DNA of 64,000 bases from Actinacidiphila acididurans (GCF_016918855.1 NZ_JADKYB010000017.1:62001-126000); one strand, 5' to 3'. Shown: positions 34,063 to 44,034, counted from the stretch's first letter. Translations and numbers: made by a program. The notes: generated by a model not told the origin, from the sequence alone.

Positions 34063-36024
34063 TTAATGCGCGTGCCCGGCCGCCGCCGGAGCGGGCGCGG
34101 AATTGACGACCGTCAAGGGCAGCAGCTTCTTGCCGGTGGGGCCGATCTGGATCGAGGTGTCCATGGCCGGGCAGACGCCGCAGTCGAAGCAGGGGGTCCA
34201 GCGGCAGTCGTCGACCTCGGTCTCGTCGAGGGCGTCCTGCCAGTCCTCCCAGAGCCAGTCCTTGTCCAGGCCGGAGTCGAGGTGGTCCCAGGGCAGGACC
34301 TCCTCGATGACGCGCTCGCGGGTGGTGTACCAGGCCAGGTCCACGCCGTGCGCGGGCAGCGCGGTCTCGCAGGCGTCCAGCCAGCGGTCGTAGGAGAAGT
34401 GCTCGCGCCAGCCGTCGAAGCGGCCGCCGGCGGCGTACACCGCGCGGATCACGTCGGCGACCCTGCGGTCGCCGCGGGAGAGCAGGCCCTCGATGATGCC
34501 GGGCTTGCCGTCGTGGTAGCGGAAGCCGATGTTGCGGCCGTACCGCTTGTCCCCGCGGATGGCGTCCCGCAGCTTCTCCAGCCGCGCGTCGGTCTCCTCC
34601 ACGCCGAGCTGCGGGGCCCACTGGAACGGGGTGTGCGGCTTGGGCACGAACCCGCCGATCGACACCGTGCACCGGATGTCGTTCTGGCCGGTGACCTCGC
34701 GGCCCTTCTGGATGACCTTCTTGGCCATCTCGGCGATCTGCAGCACGTCGTCGTCGGTCTCGGTCGGCAGCCCGCACATGAAGTACAGCTTCACCTGGCG
34801 CCACCCGTTGCCGTACGCGGTGGCGACCGTGCGGATCAGGTCCTCCTCGGAGACCATCTTGTTGATCACCTTGCGGATCCGCTCCGACCCGCCCTCGGGC
34901 GCGAACGTCAGTCCCGAGCGGCGGCCGTTGCGGGTCAGCTCGTTGGCCAGGTCGATGTTGAACGCGTCGACCCGGGTGGAGGGCAGCGACAGGCCGATCT
35001 TGTCGTCCGTGTACCGGTCGGCCAGGCCCTTGGTGATGTCGGCGATCTCACTGTGGTCGGCCGACGACAGCGACAGCAGGCCGACCTCCTCGAAGCCGGT
35101 GGCGCGCAGGCCCTTGTCCACCATCTCGCCGATGCCGGTGATCGAGCGCTCGCGGACCGGGCGGGTGATCATGCCGGCCTGGCAGAAACGGCAGCCGCGG
35201 GTGCAGCCGCGGAAGATCTCCACGGACATCCGCTCGTGGACGGTCTCGGCCAGCGGGACCAGCGGCTGCTTGGGGTACGGCCACTCGTCCAGGTCCATGA
35301 CGGTGTGCTTGGCCACCCGCCACGGCACGCCGGACCGGTTGGGCACGACGCGGGCGATCCGGCCGTCGGGCAGGTACTCCACGTCGTAGAAGCGCGGCAC
35401 GTAGACCCCGCCGGTGCGAGCGAGCCGCAGCAGCAGCTCGTCCCGGCCGCCGGGGCGTCCCTCGGCCTTCCAGGCCCGGATCACGTCGGTGATCTCCAGC
35501 ACGGCCTGCTCGCCGTCGCCGATCACGGCGGCGTCGATGAAGGCGGCGATCGGCTCGGGGTTGAACGCGGCGTGCCCGCCGGCCAGCACGATCGGGTCGT
35601 CCAGGGTGCGCTCGGCGGCGTCCAGCGGGATGCCGCCCAGGTCCAGGGCGGTCAGCAGGTTGGTGTAGCCGAGTTCGGTGGAGAAGCTGACGCCGAGCAC
35701 GTCGAAGGCGCGCACCGGGCGGTGGGCGTCCACGGTGAACTGCGGCACCCCGTGCTCGCGCATCAGCGCTTCGAGGTCGGGCCAGACGCTGTACGTGCGC
35801 TCGGCCAGGACGCCCGCGCGCTCGTTGAGCACCTCGTAGAGGATCATGACGCCCTGGTTGGGCAGGCCGACCTCGTAGGCGTCGGGGTACATCAGCGCCC
35901 AGCGCACGTCGGCGCTGTCCCAGTCCTTGACGGTGGAGTTCAGTTCCCCTCCGACGTACTGGATCGGCTTCTGTACATGCGGCAGCAGCGCTTCCAGGCG
36001 GGGGAAGACCGACTCGACAGGCAT
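34063..36024 (-). CDS. TIGR03960 B12-binding-like radical SAM protein
   Basis: A 653-residue radical SAM enzyme. The N-terminal cobalamin-binding-like region (to about 200) contains LMYPDAYEVGLPNQGVMILY. The radical SAM barrel has its iron-sulfur cluster motif CTRGCRFC (C-x3-C-x2-C) near residue 273, preceded by MSVEIFRG. The C-terminal part ends with a Cys-containing segment CRWTPCFDCGVCPAMDTS, which could hold another metal or cluster. It is the standard partner of the DUF2344 gene, here 959 nt away. The substrate is unknown. The ATG is at 36024. Confidence 0.92.
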   Translation of the reverse strand: MPVESVFPRLEALLPHVQKPIQYVGGELNSTVKDWDSADVRWALMYPDAYEVGLPNQGVMILYEVLNERAGVLAERTYSVWPDLEALMREHGVPQFTVDAHRPVRAFDVLGVSFSTELGYTNLLTALDLGGIPLDAAERTLDDPIVLAGGHAAFNPEPIAAFIDAAVIGDGEQAVLEITDVIRAWKAEGRPGGRDELLLRLARTGGVYVPRFYDVEYLPDGRIARVVPNRSGVPWRVAKHTVMDLDEWPYPKQPLVPLAETVHERMSVEIFRGCTRGCRFCQAGMITRPVRERSITGIGEMVDKGLRATGFEEVGLLSLSSADHSEIADITKGLADRYTDDKIGLSLPSTRVDAFNIDLANELTRNGRRSGLTFAPEGGSERIRKVINKMVSEEDLIRTVATAYGNGWRQVKLYFMCGLPTETDDDVLQIAEMAKKVIQKGREVTGQNDIRCTVSIGGFVPKPHTPFQWAPQLGVEETDARLEKLRDAIRGDKRYGRNIGFRYHDGKPGIIEGLLSRGDRRVADVIRAVYAAGGRFDGWREHFSYDRWLDACETALPAHGVDLAWYTTRERVIEEVLPWDHLDSGLDKDWLWEDWQDALDETEVDDCRWTPCFDCGVCPAMDTSIQIGPTGKKLLPLTVVNSAPAPAAAGHAH

Positions 36025-36156
36025 CTCGGCGTCTCTCGTGAGCTGGCGGTGGAATCACCCCACACTACCCGAGCCGGATGACGGTCACGGCCGCCCGCAG
36101 GTGGGCCCGCACCGCCGGGACCGGGCCGCGCACCGCCGGGACCGAGGCGGCGCCGC

Positions 36157-37731
36157 TCAGAGCGGACGGTCCGCCGCCCGCCACTCCCCCGGCAGCCGGG
36201 CCTCGATGTCGGCGGCGATCTCCCGTTCCCTGCGCCGGAGGGCCTTGTACGGCGCGGTGTCCTCGCCGGCCGCGCGGGCCTGCCGGCGGGCCTCGGCGAC
36301 GGCGACCCGGCACATCACGCTGTCCTGGTGCTCGCCGAGGAGTTGCTGCACGCCCTTCATTCGGGCGGTGTGGGCCGCTGCCCTGCCGCCGAGCACGATG
36401 CGCGCGGCCTCACTGGAGTAACGGGCCCGCTTGGCGTCCTTGCGTGCCTCGTGCAGCGCCACGTCCCGGTCCTGGCCGGGCGGCAGGGCGAGGGCGGCCT
36501 CGACGGCGTGCCGCAGCCGCGCGTGGTCCCGGCGTACGGTCGCGGCGGCGGCCTCGGCCGCGGGCCCGGCGGCCCGGCGGCGGTAGGGCGGCGCGGCCAG
36601 CAGCGCTTCGAGGGCGTCGAGCAGCGCGAAATAGCGGGAGCCGTCGAGTTCGGCCACGACGGCGGCGTGCGCGGCGCGGTGGTCGCCCGGGTCGAGCAGG
36701 CGGCGGCGCACGTCCGGGCCGGCCTGCCCGCCTCCCAGCTCGGCCAGTCGCGCGCCCAGTCGTTCGGCGAGCACCTCGCGGTCCCGGGCGCCGCCGAGGA
36801 CCGCGGCGAGCCACTTCAGCTCGGCGCCGATCGGGTCGGTGACCTCGCGGTCCAGTTCGCGGCGGAAGCTCTTCATGGCGCTGCGGGCCCGGCGGGTGGC
36901 CACCCGCATCCGGTGCACGGCGTCCTCCTCGTCGCGGCGCACGGCCGGGTCGAGCGCGAGGATCGCGGTGAGCTGGGCGTACAGGTAGCCCAGGGGGACC
37001 TGGCCGGCGGTGACGACCGGGTCGGGGGGCGGCGGCGGTACCGGCGGGCGGTCGTCGCCGAGTGCCCGGGCGAGCTTGGAGCCGGACCGGGAGCGGCGCA
37101 GGCCGGCGGCGACGAAGCGTTCCTCCACGGCGTCCAGCAGGTCCGGTGTGCCCTCGGCGAGTTCCACCTCGACCTCGGTCCAGCTGTCCGCCTCGATCCA
37201 GGCGCCGGTGTCCTTGTGCCCGGGGCCGACGGCTCCCGCCGTGTCCCGGGCGTCGGCGTCCGCGGCCGGCACCGACGCGGTCACCTTGTCGTACGCGATC
37301 TCGGCGAGGGTCCGCCCGTCCCCGGCCAGCAGCAGCACCCGGCGGCGCTCGGTGCGCAGCCGCGCCACGGGGGCCAGCGGACGGCCGCGGACCACCGCGG
37401 CGACCTCGGTGCGCAGTTCCCGCGGCGGCGCGCCCTCGGCCGGGCCGAGCGGGGCGCGCACCTCGGTGCGGGTGTCCGCCTCGGCGGCGGGCAGTTTCAG
37501 GTGCCAGCCCTCGTCGTCACCGCCGGTGCGCCGGCGCAGGGTCCGGCGGTGCGCGGCGAGGGCGAGGGCGGGGGTGTCGAAGTACACCGCGTCCAGCCGG
37601 ACCGGCGCGGGCTCGCGGGTCGCGGCGACCTCGGGCAGGTCCGCGAGATCGGCCGGAGCGGGCCGTACCCGGCCCCGGCCGTCGCTCGCGGCCTCGTACT
37701 TCCGTTCCGTCTCGCGGACCCGGGTGCCCAT
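36157..37731 (-). CDS. CYTH-CHAD domain protein
   Basis: A 524-residue protein. The N-terminal CYTH domain (about 1-200) starts with the ExExK-type motif ETERKYE and has VYFDTPALAL and a WHLKLPA strand; CYTH enzymes bind triphosphates or polyphosphate through this tunnel. The C-terminal CHAD domain (about 230-515) is helical with repeated His (VHRMRVATRRARSAMKSFRR, HEARKDAKRARYSSE). CHAD domains bind polyphosphate. It follows rodA by 59 nt on the same strand and may be read from the elongasome operon. The natural substrate is unknown. Confidence 0.9.
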   Translation of the reverse strand: MGTRVRETERKYEAASDGRGRVRPAPADLADLPEVAATREPAPVRLDAVYFDTPALALAAHRRTLRRRTGGDDEGWHLKLPAAEADTRTEVRAPLGPAEGAPPRELRTEVAAVVRGRPLAPVARLRTERRRVLLLAGDGRTLAEIAYDKVTASVPAADADARDTAGAVGPGHKDTGAWIEADSWTEVEVELAEGTPDLLDAVEERFVAAGLRRSRSGSKLARALGDDRPPVPPPPPDPVVTAGQVPLGYLYAQLTAILALDPAVRRDEEDAVHRMRVATRRARSAMKSFRRELDREVTDPIGAELKWLAAVLGGARDREVLAERLGARLAELGGGQAGPDVRRRLLDPGDHRAAHAAVVAELDGSRYFALLDALEALLAAPPYRRRAAGPAAEAAAATVRRDHARLRHAVEAALALPPGQDRDVALHEARKDAKRARYSSEAARIVLGGRAAAHTARMKGVQQLLGEHQDSVMCRVAVAEARRQARAAGEDTAPYKALRRREREIAADIEARLPGEWRAADRPL

Positions 37732-37790
37732 GGGTGGAACCTAATCGCACCGCCCCCGCGAGGCAATGCCGTTCGGCGGGACAGGTTCCG

Positions 37791-38987
37791 CTACGCCGAC
37801 ATCGGCCGTTGCATCTTCACCGACTGCAGCAGTCCTATGGCCACGAAATTGGCGAACATCGATGATCCGCCGTAGGAGACAAAGGGCAAGGGAATACCCG
37901 CGACCGGCATGATGCCGAGCGTCATGCCGATGTTCTCGAAGGACTGGAAGGCGAACCAGGCGACCACCCCGGCGGCGACGATCGTGCCGTACAGGTCGGT
38001 GGCCTGGCGGGCGATCGCGCAGGCGCGCCACAGGACGACGCCGACCAGCAGGATGATGAAGGCCGCCCCGACGAAGCCGAGTTCCTCGCCGGCCACCGAG
38101 AAGACGAAGTCGGTCTGCTGCTCGGGCACGAACTGGCCGGTGGTCTGGGTGCCGTGGAACAGGCCCTTGCCGAGCAGGCCGCCGGAGCCGATGGCGATAC
38201 GGGCCTGGCTGGTGTTGTAACCGACACCGGAGGGATCCAGGGCGGGGTTGGCGAACGCCGCGAACCGGTCGACCTGGTACTTGCTGAGCACGCCGAGCTT
38301 CCAGACCAGCAGCGATCCGGCGATGCCGGCGAAGATCAGGCCGACCACCCAGCGCTTGGAGGAGCCGGAGGCGAGCAGCACCCCGAGGATGATCGAGGCC
38401 AGCACCATGATCGAGCCGAGGTCCGGCATCAGCATGATGATCAGGATGGGCAGGACCGCGATCCCCAGCGCCTGGAGCACCGTGCGGTGGTCCGGGTGCT
38501 TCTGGTCACCCGCGTCCACCCGGGCCGACAGCACCATGGCCATGCCCAGGATGATGGCGACCTTCACGAACTCCGAGGGCTGGATCGAGAAGCCGCCGCC
38601 GATCACGATCCAGGAGTGGGCGCCGTTGACGGTCGAGCCCAGCGGGCTGAGCACCGCCAGGATGCCCAGGATCGAGAAGGCGTAGAGGAACGGCACCAGG
38701 CCGCGCATCCTGCGGTGCCCTATGACCATGGCGCCTATCGCCAGGGCCAGGCCGATCCCGGCGTTCATCAGGTGCCGGATCAGGAAGTAGTAGTGGTCGC
38801 CGTGGGTGAGGTTGGTGCGGTTGCGGGTCGCGGAGTAGACCAGCAGGGTGCCGATGCCGCACAGCAGCGCGACGGCGAACAGCAGCAGCCAGTCCATCCG
38901 GCGCACCACCGAGTCCCGCGCGAACAGCTTGCCGAGCGTGGACCGCTCCGGGGTGAACCGGCGGATGGAATACGTGTGCGCGCTCAT
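37791..38987 (-). CDS. rodA: RodA, SEDS-family peptidoglycan glycosyltransferase
   Basis: A 398-residue protein with about ten membrane helices that polymerises lipid II together with a class B PBP. It contains SEDS blocks GGFSIQPSEFVKVAIILGMAM and, in the large loop, KGLFHGTQTTGQFVPEQQTDFVFSVAGEE. The ATG at 38987 overlaps the mrdA stop as ATGA. Because it sits in the mre operon directly after mrdA, it is RodA rather than the division protein FtsW. In streptomycetes these genes serve mainly spore-wall synthesis. Confidence 0.94.
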   Translation of the reverse strand: MSAHTYSIRRFTPERSTLGKLFARDSVVRRMDWLLLFAVALLCGIGTLLVYSATRNRTNLTHGDHYYFLIRHLMNAGIGLALAIGAMVIGHRRMRGLVPFLYAFSILGILAVLSPLGSTVNGAHSWIVIGGGFSIQPSEFVKVAIILGMAMVLSARVDAGDQKHPDHRTVLQALGIAVLPILIIMLMPDLGSIMVLASIILGVLLASGSSKRWVVGLIFAGIAGSLLVWKLGVLSKYQVDRFAAFANPALDPSGVGYNTSQARIAIGSGGLLGKGLFHGTQTTGQFVPEQQTDFVFSVAGEELGFVGAAFIILLVGVVLWRACAIARQATDLYGTIVAAGVVAWFAFQSFENIGMTLGIMPVAGIPLPFVSYGGSSMFANFVAIGLLQSVKMQRPMSA

Positions 38988-41212
38988 GCCGCGTACTTCC
39001 TGCCGTAGAGCAGCCGTTCGGTACGTGTCGGGGTGAGCGCGGCCGGGACCGGCCCGCCTGCATCCGCGGTGTGCGAGCCGGTGGGCGACACGAGCAGCGG
39101 TACGTCGTAGGAGGCGGGCACGACCACCCCGTCGGGGTTGACCTTGGGCAGCGTGGCGACCGGGGTCGGCATGAGGCCCTTCTTCGGGTCGATCTGCGGG
39201 GTGTCCGGGGTGATCCCGTACATCGCCTCGTAGATCCGCCGGATGGCGGTACCCGCACCGCCGGAACCGGTACCGGCCTGGGAGATGGTCATCACGACCG
39301 TGTAGTCCTTGGTGTACGTGTCCAGCCACGACGTGGTCTGCTTGCCGGCGACCTCGGCGGTACCGGTCTTGGCGTGCAGCGGGATCTTGTCCTGCGGCCA
39401 GCCGCCGAACTTCCAGGCGGCGGTACCGTCGGTGATCACGCCGGCCAGCGCCTTGTTGATGTACGCGAGGGTCTTCGGGGTGTCCGGCAGGTGGCCGGTG
39501 ACCTTGGGCTTGATCGGGGTGATGGTCTTGCCGTCGGGGCTGACCACCGCCTTGCCGAGGGTCGGCTCGTACAGGGTGCCGCCGTTGGCCAGCGCCGCGT
39601 ACACACGGGCCATCTGGACCGGGGTGACCAGCGTGTCGCCCTGGCCGATCGCGTAGTTGACCGAGTCACCGGCGCGCAGCACGTAGCCGTCCGGGCAGTT
39701 CTCTATGGCGATGGCGATGCCCAGCGGCGGGTTCTTGTCCTTCTTGTGGGCCTTGGCCGTGGCGCACCAGTAGTTCTTGTTGGCGTCCCAGAAGTCCTTC
39801 TTCCACTGCCGGTCCGGGACCCGGCCGGTGACCTCACCGGGCAGGTCGACGCCGGTCTTGGCACCGAGCCCGAACTGGTGGGCGGTCTTGTAGAACCAGT
39901 CCTTGGGGTGCTTGGGGTCGGTGCCGCCGTCCTTCTGCCACTGGTCGTAGGAGATGCCGTAGAAGACGGTGTCGCAGGAGACCTCCAGGGCGCGCTCCAG
40001 CGAGATGTCGCCGAAGGACTCGCCCTCGAAGTTCTTGAACACCCGGTCGCCGATGGTCATCGACTGGGTGCACGGGTAGGCCCCGTTGATGTCGTACCCG
40101 GCGTTGACCGCGGCGGAGGTGGAGACCACCTTGAAGGTGGAGCCGGGCGCGGACTGGCCCTGGATGGCCCGGTTGAGCAGCGGATAGTTGGACTTGGCGT
40201 CGGTGAGCGCCTTGTAGTCCTTGGCGGAGATGCCGCCCACCCACACGTTCGGGTTGTAGGTCGGGGCGCTGGCCATGGCGATGATCCGGCCGCTGTGGTT
40301 GTCCATCACCACCACCGCGCCCGAGTCGGCCTTGTAGTTCTCGTGGGTGATCGTGTCGTAGGTCTGGCGGGCTTCCTTCATGGCGGTGTCCAGCTCGCGC
40401 TCGGCGACCGCCTGGACCCGCGAGTCGAGGCTGGTGACCAGAGTGTCGCCGGGCACCGCGGGGGTGTCGCCGGCCTTGCCGATCACCCGGCCGAGGTTGT
40501 CCACCTCGTAGCGGGTCACGCCCGCCTTGCCGCGCAACTGCTCGTCGTAGGCGCTCTCCAGGCCGGAGCGGCCGATCTGGTCCGAACGCAGCAGCGGGTT
40601 GCTGGTCTTCGCCGAGTCCGCGACCTCCTGGTCGGTGACCGGGCCGAGGTAGCCGAGCACCTGGGCGGCGTTGGCCTGGTTCGGGGACGCGTACCGGCGC
40701 ACCGCGGTGGGTTCGGCGGTGATGCCGGGGAAGTCCTCGCGGCGCTCCATGATCTGCAGGGCCTGCTGGGTGGTGGCCGCGTCGGTGATCGGGATCGGCT
40801 GGTAGGGCGAACCGTTCCAGCAGGGCCGGGGGGTCTGCGCGTCGCACAGCCGGACCTTGTCCATCACGTCCTGGGGCTTCATGCCGAGCACGCCCGCCAG
40901 CCGGGTGAGCACGGCCTGCCCGTCGTCGGCCTGCTTGAGCAGGTCGGTACGGCTGGCCGAGACCACCAGCCGGGTCTCGTTGTCGGCCAGCGGCACACCG
41001 CGGTCGTCCACTATCGAGCCGCGCACGGACGGGGTGACCACTTGCTGGGTGTTGTTGCTGGCCGCCTTCTGCTGGTACTGCTGCCCGTTGCGGATCTGCA
41101 GGTACCACAGCCGGCCGCCCAGGGTGAGCAGCAGCGACACGACGATGACCTGGAGGATCACCAGCCGGATGGTGATCCGTGTGTTCCGTCCGGTGTCCGG
41201 GATGTTGCTCAC
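38984..41212 (-). CDS. mrdA: Penicillin-binding protein 2 (class B transpeptidase)
   Basis: A 742-residue membrane-anchored transpeptidase. One helix is at about 15-37 (LVILQVIVVSLLLTLGGRLWY). A dimerisation/pedestal domain follows to about 300, then the transpeptidase domain with SxxK (APGSTFKV), SxN (SVNYAIGQGD is the equivalent region) and KTG (HAKTGTAEVAG). The GTG at 41212 overlaps the mreD stop as GTGA, and its own stop overlaps rodA as ATGA. It works with RodA in lateral or spore wall synthesis. Confidence 0.95.
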   Translation of the reverse strand: MSNIPDTGRNTRITIRLVILQVIVVSLLLTLGGRLWYLQIRNGQQYQQKAASNNTQQVVTPSVRGSIVDDRGVPLADNETRLVVSASRTDLLKQADDGQAVLTRLAGVLGMKPQDVMDKVRLCDAQTPRPCWNGSPYQPIPITDAATTQQALQIMERREDFPGITAEPTAVRRYASPNQANAAQVLGYLGPVTDQEVADSAKTSNPLLRSDQIGRSGLESAYDEQLRGKAGVTRYEVDNLGRVIGKAGDTPAVPGDTLVTSLDSRVQAVAERELDTAMKEARQTYDTITHENYKADSGAVVVMDNHSGRIIAMASAPTYNPNVWVGGISAKDYKALTDAKSNYPLLNRAIQGQSAPGSTFKVVSTSAAVNAGYDINGAYPCTQSMTIGDRVFKNFEGESFGDISLERALEVSCDTVFYGISYDQWQKDGGTDPKHPKDWFYKTAHQFGLGAKTGVDLPGEVTGRVPDRQWKKDFWDANKNYWCATAKAHKKDKNPPLGIAIAIENCPDGYVLRAGDSVNYAIGQGDTLVTPVQMARVYAALANGGTLYEPTLGKAVVSPDGKTITPIKPKVTGHLPDTPKTLAYINKALAGVITDGTAAWKFGGWPQDKIPLHAKTGTAEVAGKQTTSWLDTYTKDYTVVMTISQAGTGSGGAGTAIRRIYEAMYGITPDTPQIDPKKGLMPTPVATLPKVNPDGVVVPASYDVPLLVSPTGSHTADAGGPVPAALTPTRTERLLYGRKYAA

Positions 41213-41901
41213 CGGCGCACCCCTCCCCTGGCCATCGACGTGGTCTTGGCGATCTTTCCGGCCCGGCCGAACAGGCCGCGCTGCGGGCTGATCCCGGTAC
41301 GGGTCCCGGGCCGCACGCCGGGGCGCAGGCCCATCCGCGGGCCGCCGCGCGAACGGTTCCGGGTGCCGAAGCCGCCGGAGGCGTCCTCGGTGATCGGGTC
41401 GTGGTCGAAGCGGCGGGCCAGGGCCATCACCACCGGGACCACGAAGGGCGCGAGCAGCAGGTCGTAGACGGTCGCGGTGAACAGCAGCTTGACCACGCCC
41501 ACATGGGCGCCGGCGGTGTCGCCGACCAGGCTGCCGACCCCCGCGTACAGCAAGGTGGTGGTGACGGCCGCGCCGATGACCACCAGCATGGGCCCGACGG
41601 CGGTGCGCAGTTGGCCCGACTCGGGCTTGGCCAGCCCGGCGGCGTATCCGACCACGCACAGCACCAGCGCGTACCGGCCCACCGCGTGGTCGGCCGGCGG
41701 GGCGAGGTCGGCGAGCAGGCCGGCGGAGAAGCCGACCAGGCTGCCGCCGACATGGCCGTAGGTGAGGGCCAGGCCCAGCACGGTGAGCAGCAGCAGGTCG
41801 GGCACGGCACCGGGCAGGTGCAGCCGGGCCAGCACGCTGACCTGGACAACCATGGCGATCACCACCAGGAAGGCGGAGAGCACGATCCGGTTGAGGCGCA
41901 T
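41209..41901 (-). CDS. mreD: Rod-shape protein MreD
   Basis: A 230-residue membrane protein with about five helices over the first 165 residues (RIVLSAFLVVIAMVVQVSVL, LLLTVLGLALTYGHVGG). The C-terminal tail of 60 residues is basic and cytoplasmic (GLRPGVRPGTRTG). It is part of the elongasome with MreC and RodA. The ATG at 41901 is 12 nt after the mreC stop. Confidence 0.93.
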   Translation of the reverse strand: MRLNRIVLSAFLVVIAMVVQVSVLARLHLPGAVPDLLLLTVLGLALTYGHVGGSLVGFSAGLLADLAPPADHAVGRYALVLCVVGYAAGLAKPESGQLRTAVGPMLVVIGAAVTTTLLYAGVGSLVGDTAGAHVGVVKLLFTATVYDLLLAPFVVPVVMALARRFDHDPITEDASGGFGTRNRSRGGPRMGLRPGVRPGTRTGISPQRGLFGRAGKIAKTTSMARGGVRR

Positions 41902-41913
41902 GGGTGGGCCGTC

Positions 41914-42873
41914 CTAGGGGGTGGCGGTGGTGCTCGGGGTCGCGGTGCCGCCGGGCGTCGTCGGAGTCTTGGGGGTCGCCTTGGCCGTGGGCCTGGCGGG
42001 CGGCGCGGTGGTCGGCCGCGGCGGCAGCACACCGTCCCGCGGGTTGCTGCGCGGGCCGACCACGACCACGCCGACGATGTCCAGCCGGGTGAACCCGACG
42101 AACGGCTGCACCAGCACGGTCTTGGTCAGGTTGCCCGCGGACGGCTCGACGCCGACCACCGTGCCGACCGGGACGCCGGCCACGAAGGGCTTGCCGGCCT
42201 CCGAGCCGAAGGTGACCATCCGGTCGCCCTTGTGCACCGAGGCCTTGCCGTTGAGCAGTTGCACCCGCATCGGGTTCTCGCCCTGGCCGGTGGCGAAGCC
42301 GAGTTCCTGCGAGCCCTCCAGCCGGGTGCCGACGGTGAAGTCCGGGTCGTTGGCGAGCAGCACGGTGGCGGTGGACGGGCCGACGGTGGTGACCCGGCCG
42401 ACCAGGCCCTGGCCGTTGATGACCGTCATGTCGCGGGTGATGCCGTCGTTGCTGCCCGCGTCTATCGTGACGGTCCAGGAGAAGCCCTGGGCCGCGCCGA
42501 TCCCGATGACCTGCGCGCCCTTGATGGTGTACTGACCGGCGCCGGCGGTGCGCAGCAACTGGTCGAGTTCCGCGGCCCGGGCGCGGGTGGTGTCCTTGCT
42601 GCCGAGCTGCTGCTTGAGCGCCAGGTTCTCGCGCTCCAGACGGCGGACCGTGGCGGCCTTCCCGTCGGAGTCGCGGATCGCGGAGAAGGCGTTGCCCACC
42701 GGGTCCACCGCGTGGGAGACACCGTTCTCGACCGGGCCGAAGACGGACTGGGCCGCCTGGCGCGGGCCGTCGAGGGGTGAGTTCTCACCACCCCGGATGT
42801 CCACGGTGATCAGCGCGAACGCGATCACCACCAGCAGCACCAGCAGAAGCCGGCTCTCTCGTGTGTCCCTCAC
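41914..42873 (-). CDS. mreC: Rod-shape protein MreC
   Basis: A 319-residue protein: one membrane helix (LLLVLLVVIAFALITVDI, about 9-26), a coiled coil near 70-95 (VRRLERENLALKQQL), and two beta-barrel-like domains with the block DPGSNDGI in the variant form DAGSNDGITRDM. The tail is Pro/Thr-rich. It bridges MreB to the penicillin-binding protein. The start is GTG at 42873. Confidence 0.95.
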   Translation of the reverse strand: MRDTRESRLLLVLLVVIAFALITVDIRGGENSPLDGPRQAAQSVFGPVENGVSHAVDPVGNAFSAIRDSDGKAATVRRLERENLALKQQLGSKDTTRARAAELDQLLRTAGAGQYTIKGAQVIGIGAAQGFSWTVTIDAGSNDGITRDMTVINGQGLVGRVTTVGPSTATVLLANDPDFTVGTRLEGSQELGFATGQGENPMRVQLLNGKASVHKGDRMVTFGSEAGKPFVAGVPVGTVVGVEPSAGNLTKTVLVQPFVGFTRLDIVGVVVVGPRSNPRDGVLPPRPTTAPPARPTAKATPKTPTTPGGTATPSTTATP

Positions 42874-42999
42874 GGGCGCCAGTCCGTGCCTTCCTCATCG
42901 GACCCGCCGCCGCTTCGGGCCGCGGCCGGTCGGTGCCAGTGTGCGGTGATCCGGTGCCGACGCCGGATCAGATGGACCGGGCCGTCGTGGTCCGCGCGG

Positions 43000-44034
43000 T
43001 CATCTGCGCGGCGCCGCGTCGAGGACCTGCTGCAGCGCCTCGAACTCCTCGACGCACTTGCCCGCGCCGAGCGCCACGCAGTCCAGCGGCGACTCGGCGA
43101 TGTGGATGGGCATGCCCGTCTCGTGCCGCAGCCGCTCGTCCAGGCCGGTGAGCAGGGCGCCGCCGCCGGCCAGCACGATGCCGCGGTCCATGATGTCGCC
43201 GGACAGCTCCGGCGGGCATTTGTCCAGGGTGGTCTTCACCGCGTCGACAATGCTGTTGACGGGTTCCTCGATGGCCTTGCGCACTTCGGCGGCCGAGATC
43301 ACCACGGTCTTGGGCAGTCCGCTGACCAGGTCGCGGCCGCGGATCTCGGTGTGCTCCTCGTCGGCCTTCGAGGCGAAGGCCGAACCGATGGTCAGCTTGA
43401 TCTGCTCGGCGGTGCGCTCGCCGAGCAGCAGGCTGTACTCCTTCTTGATGTGCTGGATGATCGCGTTGTCCAGCTCGTCGCCGGCCACCCGGATGGACTG
43501 CGCGGTGACGATGCCGCCCAGGCTGATCACCGCGACCTCGGTGGTGCCGCCGCCGATGTCCACGACCATGTTGCCGGTGGCCTCGTGGACCGGCAGGCCG
43601 GCGCCGATCGCCGCCGCCATGGGCTCCTCGATGATGTGCACGGTACGGGCGCCGGCCTGGGTGGACGCCTCGATGACCGCGCGCCGCTCGACGCCGGTGA
43701 TGCCGGAGGGGACGCAGATGACCACGCGCGGCCGGGCCAGGTAACGGCGCTTGTGCACCTTGAGGATGAAGTAGCGCAGCATGCGCTCGGTGATCTCGAA
43801 GTCGGCGATGACGCCGTCCTTCAGCGGGCGCACCGCGACGATGTTGCCGGGGGTGCGGCCGATCATCTTCTTCGCCTCGGCACCGACCGCCAGGATGCCG
43901 CCGGTGTTGGTGTTGACCGCCACCACCGACGGCTCGTTGAGGACGATCCCGCGGCCCCTGACGTACACCAGCGTGTTGGCGGTCCCGAGGTCGACAGCCA
44001 TGTCACGGCCGATGAACGACATGTTGTTCGCCAT
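43000..44034 (-). CDS. mreB: Rod-shape actin homologue MreB
   Basis: A 344-residue actin-like ATPase. It opens MANNMSFIGRDMAVDLGTAN, with phosphate-binding VDLGTANT, VVDIGGGTTEVAVISLG, and the adenosine motif LAGGGALLTGLDERL. In streptomycetes MreB supports spore-wall assembly. I start at the ATG at 44034; 44022 (MSFIGRD) is also possible, and the frame stays open to 44127. It heads the mreB-C-D-mrdA-rodA run. The 243 nt to ndk hold its promoter region and no gene. Confidence 0.97.
   Translation of the reverse strand: MANNMSFIGRDMAVDLGTANTLVYVRGRGIVLNEPSVVAVNTNTGGILAVGAEAKKMIGRTPGNIVAVRPLKDGVIADFEITERMLRYFILKVHKRRYLARPRVVICVPSGITGVERRAVIEASTQAGARTVHIIEEPMAAAIGAGLPVHEATGNMVVDIGGGTTEVAVISLGGIVTAQSIRVAGDELDNAIIQHIKKEYSLLLGERTAEQIKLTIGSAFASKADEEHTEIRGRDLVSGLPKTVVISAAEVRKAIEEPVNSIVDAVKTTLDKCPPELSGDIMDRGIVLAGGGALLTGLDERLRHETGMPIHIAESPLDCVALGAGKCVEEFEALQQVLDAAPRR

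Noticed and set aside
33876..34106. 76-codon frame MNAHFRSRIF... in the intergenic region
   Set aside because: No ribosome site, Arg/Pro/Ala composition of random GC-rich DNA, and it crosses the hairpin and the stop of the radical SAM gene.
34066..36081. 671-codon open frame on the plus strand
   Set aside because: Antisense to the radical SAM gene, which has the C-x3-C-x2-C motif on the other strand.
37791..38987. FtsW instead of RodA
   Set aside because: Position directly after mrdA in the mre operon with ATGA coupling favours RodA; FtsW would be in the division and cell wall cluster.
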